A stretch of DNA of 64,000 nt from JADJLQ01 sp034439915. Its GTDB lineage: Bacteria > Bacteroidota > Bacteroidia > Chitinophagales > Saprospiraceae. The notes under the pieces are model-generated. The model had not been told where the DNA came from. It saw only the letters and a program-made list of their open reading frames with translations, and searched no databases. Every line of letters starts with the position of its first letter. Within the stretch, counting starts at the first letter, position 1. Both the position numbers and the translations under genes were made by a program. The stretch lies in NCBI GenBank assembly GCA_034439915.1, contig JAWXBI010000242.1, positions 18,051 to 82,050 of the forward strand, read 5' to 3'. This document shows positions 62,083 through 64,000 of this stretch, piece after piece.

Positions 62083-63375
62083 TTAATGGGTTAACCAATG
62101 AAAGAGCGAAATATAGGCACAACCAGCAAAAAAACCGATAGCTGCCAGCCAGGAAATTTTTTTTAAATACCAGATAAAGTCAATCCTTTCCATTCCCATG
62201 GCAGCCACGCCGGCTGCAGATCCAATAATCAGCATACTACCTCCTGTACCGGCACTGAAAGCAATAAAATGCCACAATCCGTGATCCAGGGGCAGGTCGT
62301 ACATACCCATGGAAGCAGCGACCAGAGGTACATTATCGATAATGGCGGAAAGTATTCCAATGAGTGTTGCGACCACATCCTGAGAGGGAAAGATCGCATC
62401 CATTTTTATCGCGAGGTTTCTGAGCAGGCCCAGGGATTCGAGTCCGCTGATGGCCAGCAGGATTCCCAGGAAAAATAAAATACTAGACAATTCCAACCGG
62501 CTCAAAGCAGAACGAACAGAATATTTATAACGGTTGGATTCATCAAAATCGAATTCCGGTTTTACAAATTCAGACACTAACCATACTATGCTCAGGCCAA
62601 ACATGATCCCCATCCAGGGGGGCAAATGGGTTATCGATTTGAAGATGGGCACAAAGACCAGGCTACCTACTCCGAACATCAACATCGTTTTTGAACTGAG
62701 CAAATAAGGCGATTTTACACCCTGGGTACCATCCTCTGAATCAACCTGGAGATGGCCTTGAAACACTTTCATTTTACTAGCCACTAACAGGGGAATGGCC
62801 AGGCATATTACGGACGGAATAAACAATTCACCGATAAGTTTAATCGTGCTTACCTTGCCTCCTATCCACAGCATGGTGGTGGTTACATCTCCGATGGGTG
62901 ACCATGCTCCACCTGCATTGGCTGCGATCACCACAAAAGAGATAAACCATATCCGTTCACCTCTGTTTTCAATCAATTTTCGGAGTAAGGAAACCAGTAC
63001 AATAGTTGTGGTAAGATTGTCCAGTACGGAGGAGAGAAAAAAAGCAAGGATACAAATGATCCATAGGAGTTTTACTTTATTGGTGGTCGTGATCAGATTG
63101 GTAATAACTGCAAAACCACGATGTCCGTCCACTACTTCAACGATAGCCATAGCACCCAATAAAAACAATAAGATTTCGGTGATCTTACCCAGGTGATGTG
63201 CCAGTGAATGGTGAATAGTTTCATTTTCCAATAGTGTAAGTGGTGCAATGGCAATTATAGTCCAGATAAATATCCCCATCAGCAAGGCAGGAATAGCTTT
63301 ATCTAATTTTAATGGGTGTTCGAAAACAATCAGGATATAACCTACCAGAAAAATTGCTATGACCAACCAATCCAT
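62083..63375 (-). CDS. nhaD: NhaD-type Na+/H+ antiporter
   Basis: A 430-residue transporter of the ion-transporter superfamily with about 12 membrane helices. Conserved stretches are LSSVLDNLTTTIVLV, VIAANAGGAWSPIGDVTTTMLW, SAIIDNVPLVAASMGMYDLP and AFSAGTGGSMLIIGSAAGVAAMG, the NhaD signature regions. It would export sodium in exchange for protons. It is followed upstream on the same strand by a second, closely similar copy. Confidence 0.93.
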   Translation of the reverse strand: MDWLVIAIFLVGYILIVFEHPLKLDKAIPALLMGIFIWTIIAIAPLTLLENETIHHSLAHHLGKITEILLFLLGAMAIVEVVDGHRGFAVITNLITTTNKVKLLWIICILAFFLSSVLDNLTTTIVLVSLLRKLIENRGERIWFISFVVIAANAGGAWSPIGDVTTTMLWIGGKVSTIKLIGELFIPSVICLAIPLLVASKMKVFQGHLQVDSEDGTQGVKSPYLLSSKTMLMFGVGSLVFVPIFKSITHLPPWMGIMFGLSIVWLVSEFVKPEFDFDESNRYKYSVRSALSRLELSSILFFLGILLAISGLESLGLLRNLAIKMDAIFPSQDVVATLIGILSAIIDNVPLVAASMGMYDLPLDHGLWHFIAFSAGTGGSMLIIGSAAGVAAMGMERIDFIWYLKKISWLAAIGFFAGCAYISLFHWLTH

Positions 63376-63378
63376 ACG

Positions 63379-63440
63379 TGTCGATTTTAATCTGTAGGTC
63401 CGGAATCGAACCTGAAGCGCCTAATATACGGATTAGCCTT
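63379..63440 (-). other. tRNA-like remnant between the two nhaD copies
   Basis: On the minus strand a T-arm-like GGTTCGATTCC (63412-63402) sits 3' of a stem-loop CTAAT-CCGTAT-ATTAG. The spacing of about 5 bases resembles an anticodon arm followed by a T-arm. The supposed loop has 6 rather than 7 bases, the T-stem has a mismatch, and no D-arm or matching acceptor strand is found. It may be a decayed tRNA fragment or coincidence. Confidence 0.25.
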
Positions 63441-63453
63441 AAAAATTACTATT

Positions 63454-64000
63454 TCATGTTTCATGCAATATCAGATGCATTAAGCTCACAGCAATACAAC
63501 CTCCAAAAAAGCCAAGAGCAGCCAGCCAGGCTATCTTTTTAAAATACCATATAAAATCTATTTTTTCCATACCCATAGCCGCGACTCCAGCTGCAGATCC
63601 GATGATCAACATGCTACCCCCCGTGCCAGCGCTAAAAGCTATAAAATGCCACATTTTGGCATCCAGGGGTAAATCATACATACCGATGGTCGCCGCCACC
63701 AGCGGTACATTGTCTATTATTGCAGACATCACCCCGATGGCCGTGGCTACGATTTCCTGGTTGGGTATTACCCTGGACATATATTGAGCCAGGTGGTCCA
63801 GTATCCCCAGGGATTCAAGGGAAGCAATAGCCATCAGGATCCCAAGGAAAAATAATATACTGGACAATTCAATCCTGGACAAGGCATTGCGCACCGAATA
63901 TCGGTGCCTCTTGTCTTCTGTAAAATCTTCCTCAGGATGGATGTATTCGGAGATCAACCATACAATCGCCAGACCTAACATCATACCCATCCAGGGAGGA
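63454..64000 (-). CDS. Second NhaD-type Na+/H+ antiporter, 5' end outside the window
   Basis: The C-terminal 180 or so residues of a second NhaD. Near-identical motifs to its neighbour are visible: NALSRIELSSILFFLGIL, SAIIDNVPLVAATIGMYDLP and AFSAGTGGSMLIIGSAAGVAAMG. The frame stays open to base 64000 (PPW before the ATG at 63990 aligns with the interior of the first copy), so it continues beyond the window. The two copies are a tandem duplication, about 78 bases apart. Confidence 0.9.
   Translation of the reverse strand, partial: PPWMGMMLGLAIVWLISEYIHPEEDFTEDKRHRYSVRNALSRIELSSILFFLGILMAIASLESLGILDHLAQYMSRVIPNQEIVATAIGVMSAIIDNVPLVAATIGMYDLPLDAKMWHFIAFSAGTGGSMLIIGSAAGVAAMGMEKIDFIWYFKKIAWLAALGFFGGCIAVSLMHLILHET

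Overview
The window is chromosomal DNA from a member of the Bacteroidota, probably a Saprospiria-like lineage (class assignment is inference). Support for the phylum: at least thirteen TAnnTTTG promoter -7 boxes in front of genes, two secreted proteins with type IX secretion (T9SS) sorting tails, the gliding-type ABC system GldA/GldF/GldG, a DUF3098 gene near truB, and a TonB receptor with an N-terminal carboxypeptidase-regulatory-like domain. I see no integrase, transposase, IS element, CRISPR array, rRNA gene or intact tRNA gene.

Layout. 1-9.6 kb is mostly housekeeping: a truncated molybdenum hydroxylase subunit, a DUF177-rpmF-ridA-trpS run, an FAA-type hydrolase, metK and gcvP. 9.6-12.6 kb holds a tightly coupled four-gene operon: GTP cyclohydrolase II, a zinc-less MDR dehydrogenase, a highly divergent 6-pyruvoyl-tetrahydropterin-synthase-like protein and a family-4 glycosyltransferase. 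It meets tail to tail a second operon (12.6-19.4 kb, minus strand): uvrA, an M20 hydrolase, a CDP-alcohol phosphatidyltransferase and a membrane sulfatase/LtaS-like protein. 19.6-26.8 kb has an ECF sigma factor, a YebC regulator, a catalytically dead cyclase-like protein, a HupE-DUF6702-YidD operon, ahcY, DUF3098 and truB. 26.8-31.1 kb carries gldA, a gldF-gldG fusion and a DUF4340-like gene, followed by a phospholipase C-like gene.

32.3-38.8 kb (minus) holds a broken DUF5009 acetyltransferase-like pseudogene, a GH18 chitinase, a T9SS subtilase, miaE and an unknown secreted protein. 39-41.8 kb (plus) has an M20 dipeptidase, an FKBP isomerase and trmD. 42-47 kb (minus) has a CorC-type transporter and an operon for oxidative L-fucose (or related 6-deoxyhexose) breakdown: lactonase, two SDR dehydrogenases, mutarotase and diketo-acid hydrolase. 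The dehydratase step is absent from the locus. 47-55 kb contains an M20D amidohydrolase, a LOG protein, a 52-residue membrane protein, an AsmA-like protein, an outer-membrane barrel, a small glycine-rich protein, a Gfo/Idh/MocA oxidoreductase and a DUF1080 protein. 55-64 kb has a Tat-exported aminotransferase, a T9SS alpha/beta-hydrolase-like protein, a TonB receptor, a DUF6340 lipoprotein and two tandem NhaD antiporters, the second cut by the window edge.

The best candidate for an undescribed system is the ribA-MDR-PTPS-like-GT4 operon. Its pterin-synthase homologue keeps the pterin-anchoring glutamate and two zinc histidines. It has lost the catalytic cysteine, the third zinc histidine and the catalytic histidine. 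I infer a pathway from GTP to a glycosylated pterin-like or pyrimidine-derived metabolite; its product is not known to me.
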